DNA of 64,000 bases, from positions 1 through 64,000 of the forward strand of contig JAIGNY010001269.1 in NCBI GenBank assembly GCA_020152595.1, given 5' to 3'. This document shows, one piece after another, positions 62,205-64,000 of this stretch. The DNA comes from Chiridota heheva (taxonomy: Eukaryota; Echinodermata; Holothuroidea; Apodida; Chiridotidae). Made by a program: the position numbers and the translations under genes. Numbering within the stretch: the first letter of the stretch is position 1; every line of letters begins with the position of its first letter. The notes below the pieces were generated by a model. The model was not told the DNA's origin. It did not search any database and worked only from the letters and a program-made list of their open reading frames with translations.

Positions 62205-62578
62205 GTATGTCATGAATATTTATAAGAGAAAAATAAGCAATGTTTATGCACAAGTTTGTGATTGGAAGATTATGGACACACCACATGTGCATAATCCCAT
62301 GACAAATAGATGCTAATTTTGTTTTGTATATATTTCTAAAAGAAAAAGGTTATTTACAGTGTATTTCATCAGCAGATGGGCAAAGCATGATCTTGTAAAG
62401 GGCATCTTATACCCATCTCAATAATTAAATTGAAAAATGTTTTCAATAATTTAGAAAGAGCCAACAAATTTTCAAAGAAATACATACAAAATCACAGGAA
62501 AATATTCCTTTAAAGAATTAGGTCAGTCAAAGGCCTCTTTGATATAAGAGAAACTTGCTTTTGCACATAACTAATCCT
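62205..62578. other. Sequence after exon 18
   Basis: 62370-62400 repeats a stretch from 8622-8655. 62511-62581 is a short MITE family A end (aagaattaggtcagtcaaag ... aactaatcctttaa). No exon recognised. Confidence 0.5.
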
Positions 62579-63611
62579 TTAACCCTTACTGTACCAGGGC
62601 TTTAAAAAAGCGAGCCCAATGTTCGTAACGTTTTTTTGCATATGCATTTTTGACAACTTTCTTTTCATTTTCTTTCGTTACAAGTTTGGTTGGAATAGAA
62701 GATATTTATCTTTTGAGTAATGATAGCCAATTTTGGAAACATTGGACAAAAAATACAATTTAAGCAATTTTGGCTAACTTTGGTCAACAAATGGTCAATC
62801 TTTGCAGAAGTATAACTTCTTGTCAATATTGAAAACAGAGATTTGTGTTACATACTTAGATTCTTTAATGGAAAATTCTTTTCCAATGATACTACTCTAT
62901 AATTTTTAGAAAGAAAGGAAAGATGACAAAACATCAAAAATAATTATAGTCAAAAGACCCCTGAAAGCTGCAGCAGAAAAATATTTACACAGTGGTTACG
63001 GTGAGACTCGAACCTGGAGCGCTCGTGTGCTAGCTGTGTACATTTCCTCTGCATTAGTAGTCATTCAAATTGGAGAGGTGAAATATAATTCTTATAAGAA
63101 AGTTTTAAATAGAGGTGGTATGCCTTTATTTGTGTCTCAAATGAAAGGAAATTTCAAGCACTTTCAAACAGCAGTTCAACGAAGCATGTGCGATATACGG
63201 TTAAGATACTATTTATGGTTCAAAAATGGCAGAAAATTCATGAATTTTTGAAGAAATTTTTCCAGAACAAAAGATTGCAGGTAGGGATTATAAAAATTAC
63301 ACTAGATACTATCATTTCTTAGGACTTGCGTGTTTGATTTTGAAGCAAAAATGTGATCCTAAAGTTATTGTAAGATTTAAAATCTTCTTTTAGCAATTTT
63401 TGAGTTTTACCCTTTTTCAATAAACTTTTTCTCAAAATTCTGTAATATGACCCCTATAAAATAGTTACATTTTGTGAAAGAAATATCTTATATACTTTTA
63501 AATGATACCAAAATTACTCCTATAGGACTGTGGTAAAGTCCTGATTTTATTTTTAGAAAAAGGTAGTTTGAAAATGGCGATACTGTCGCTGCGTGATAGA
63601 GTAAGGGTTAG
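62579..63611. mobile_element. 1.03-kb TTAA-type element
   Basis: Starts TTAACCCTTACTGTACCA and ends tgatagagtaagggTTAg; ends are inverted relatives of the 101- and 115-bp MITEs. Minus-strand 63000-63040 includes ccaggttcgagtctcaccg, a tRNA-like B box. No transposase frame. Confidence 0.78.
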
Positions 63612-64000
63612 ATGTTGAAAATATTGTACTTAGTTTTCAAGATATGGCTATTCAAAGTTTCAGGCAATTTTAATGAATGCAAAATGTATGATATGTGTAG
63701 ACACTGGGAAGACAGCTTTAAATCTTTGGAGCTGGAAAAATTATATAGTTCCAGCAGTAATAACCATGTGAAAATTAGGAATTCGCAGGAAGAAAAAAAA
63801 ATCATTACATTTGTTTTTTATAGATTTCTTGAGTAAAAAAACAGTATATGTGGTAATTATTGGCTCTAAAAATGTCACCAATGTAATTTTGCGATGAAAA
63901 GTACATTAAATTGCAAAAGCGGGAGGTATATACACTGCATTAATAGATCTGTCACAATTTTTCATGGAAGATTTTCAACACCTTATTTTAAATCCGTGGA
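63612..64000. other. Window end, no recognised feature
   Basis: Small open frames on both strands show no family signature and no convincing myosin tail exon. Confidence 0.5.

Noticed and set aside
62990..63045. Possible minus-strand tRNA gene
   Set aside because: B-box-like ggttcgagtctcacc is present but the 5' half does not fold as a tRNA; probably a tRNA-derived fragment within the TTAA element.

Overview
This is an intron-rich animal (metazoan) genomic window, AT-rich and packed with minisatellites and transposon remnants. One host gene can be supported: an unconventional myosin heavy chain on the plus strand. Its motor domain, first IQ motif and start of a coiled coil are spread over 18 exons from 6875 to about 62204. 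I joined the first 17 exons by hand; the splice phases agree and give a 793-codon open frame. The P-loop, switch I, switch II, an acidic TEDS-site residue, the actin-binding and SH-helix segments and one IQ motif all fall in the correct order. Loop sequences and the TEDS glutamate look most like class III myosins. An in-frame stop just upstream of the first Met means no N-terminal kinase domain is visible in the window. The repeat and gene style suggests a marine invertebrate, plausibly a deuterostome such as an echinoderm, but this is inference.

Layout. 1-1932 is unique AT-rich sequence upstream of the gene. 1933-5382 is a 26-bp minisatellite. 5765-6640 is a decayed non-LTR retrotransposon end. 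The first coding exon is at 6875-6961, followed by a 17-bp minisatellite and then a decayed second copy of that exon's 3' end (about 8291-8337). Intron 1 (6962-21889) also carries two related minisatellites in inverted orientation (about 11.04-12.60 and 12.63-14.48 kb), two hAT-like or MITE families and an AGCTTGCA-rich palindromic patch. Exons 2 to 7 lie between 21890 and 36909, separated by 43-bp, about 65-bp, 55-bp and 24-bp arrays, two tRNA-derived SINE copies (the second just downstream of exon 7) and a 298-bp hAT-like element with a clear 8-bp duplication. From 37 to 43.4 kb there are TTAA-bounded elements and a retrotransposon copy whose own coding sequence has expanded into a 15-bp minisatellite. 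Exons 8 to 18 run from 43415 to 62204, interrupted by a 30-bp array that copies the exon 10 splice donor, a 25-bp array of more than 2.6 kb, a retrotransposon nested in a MITE, and further satellites.

The window contains no operon, CRISPR array, rRNA gene or intact tRNA gene. The long open frames in the repeat blocks are translations of tandem repeats, not genes. The most interesting signals concern where satellites come from: at least four arrays appear to have been seeded by identifiable pre-existing sequence (an exon-intron junction, a retrotransposon coding segment, a MITE terminus and a dispersed repeat). Roughly a quarter of the window is tandem repeat, nearly all within introns of one myosin gene.
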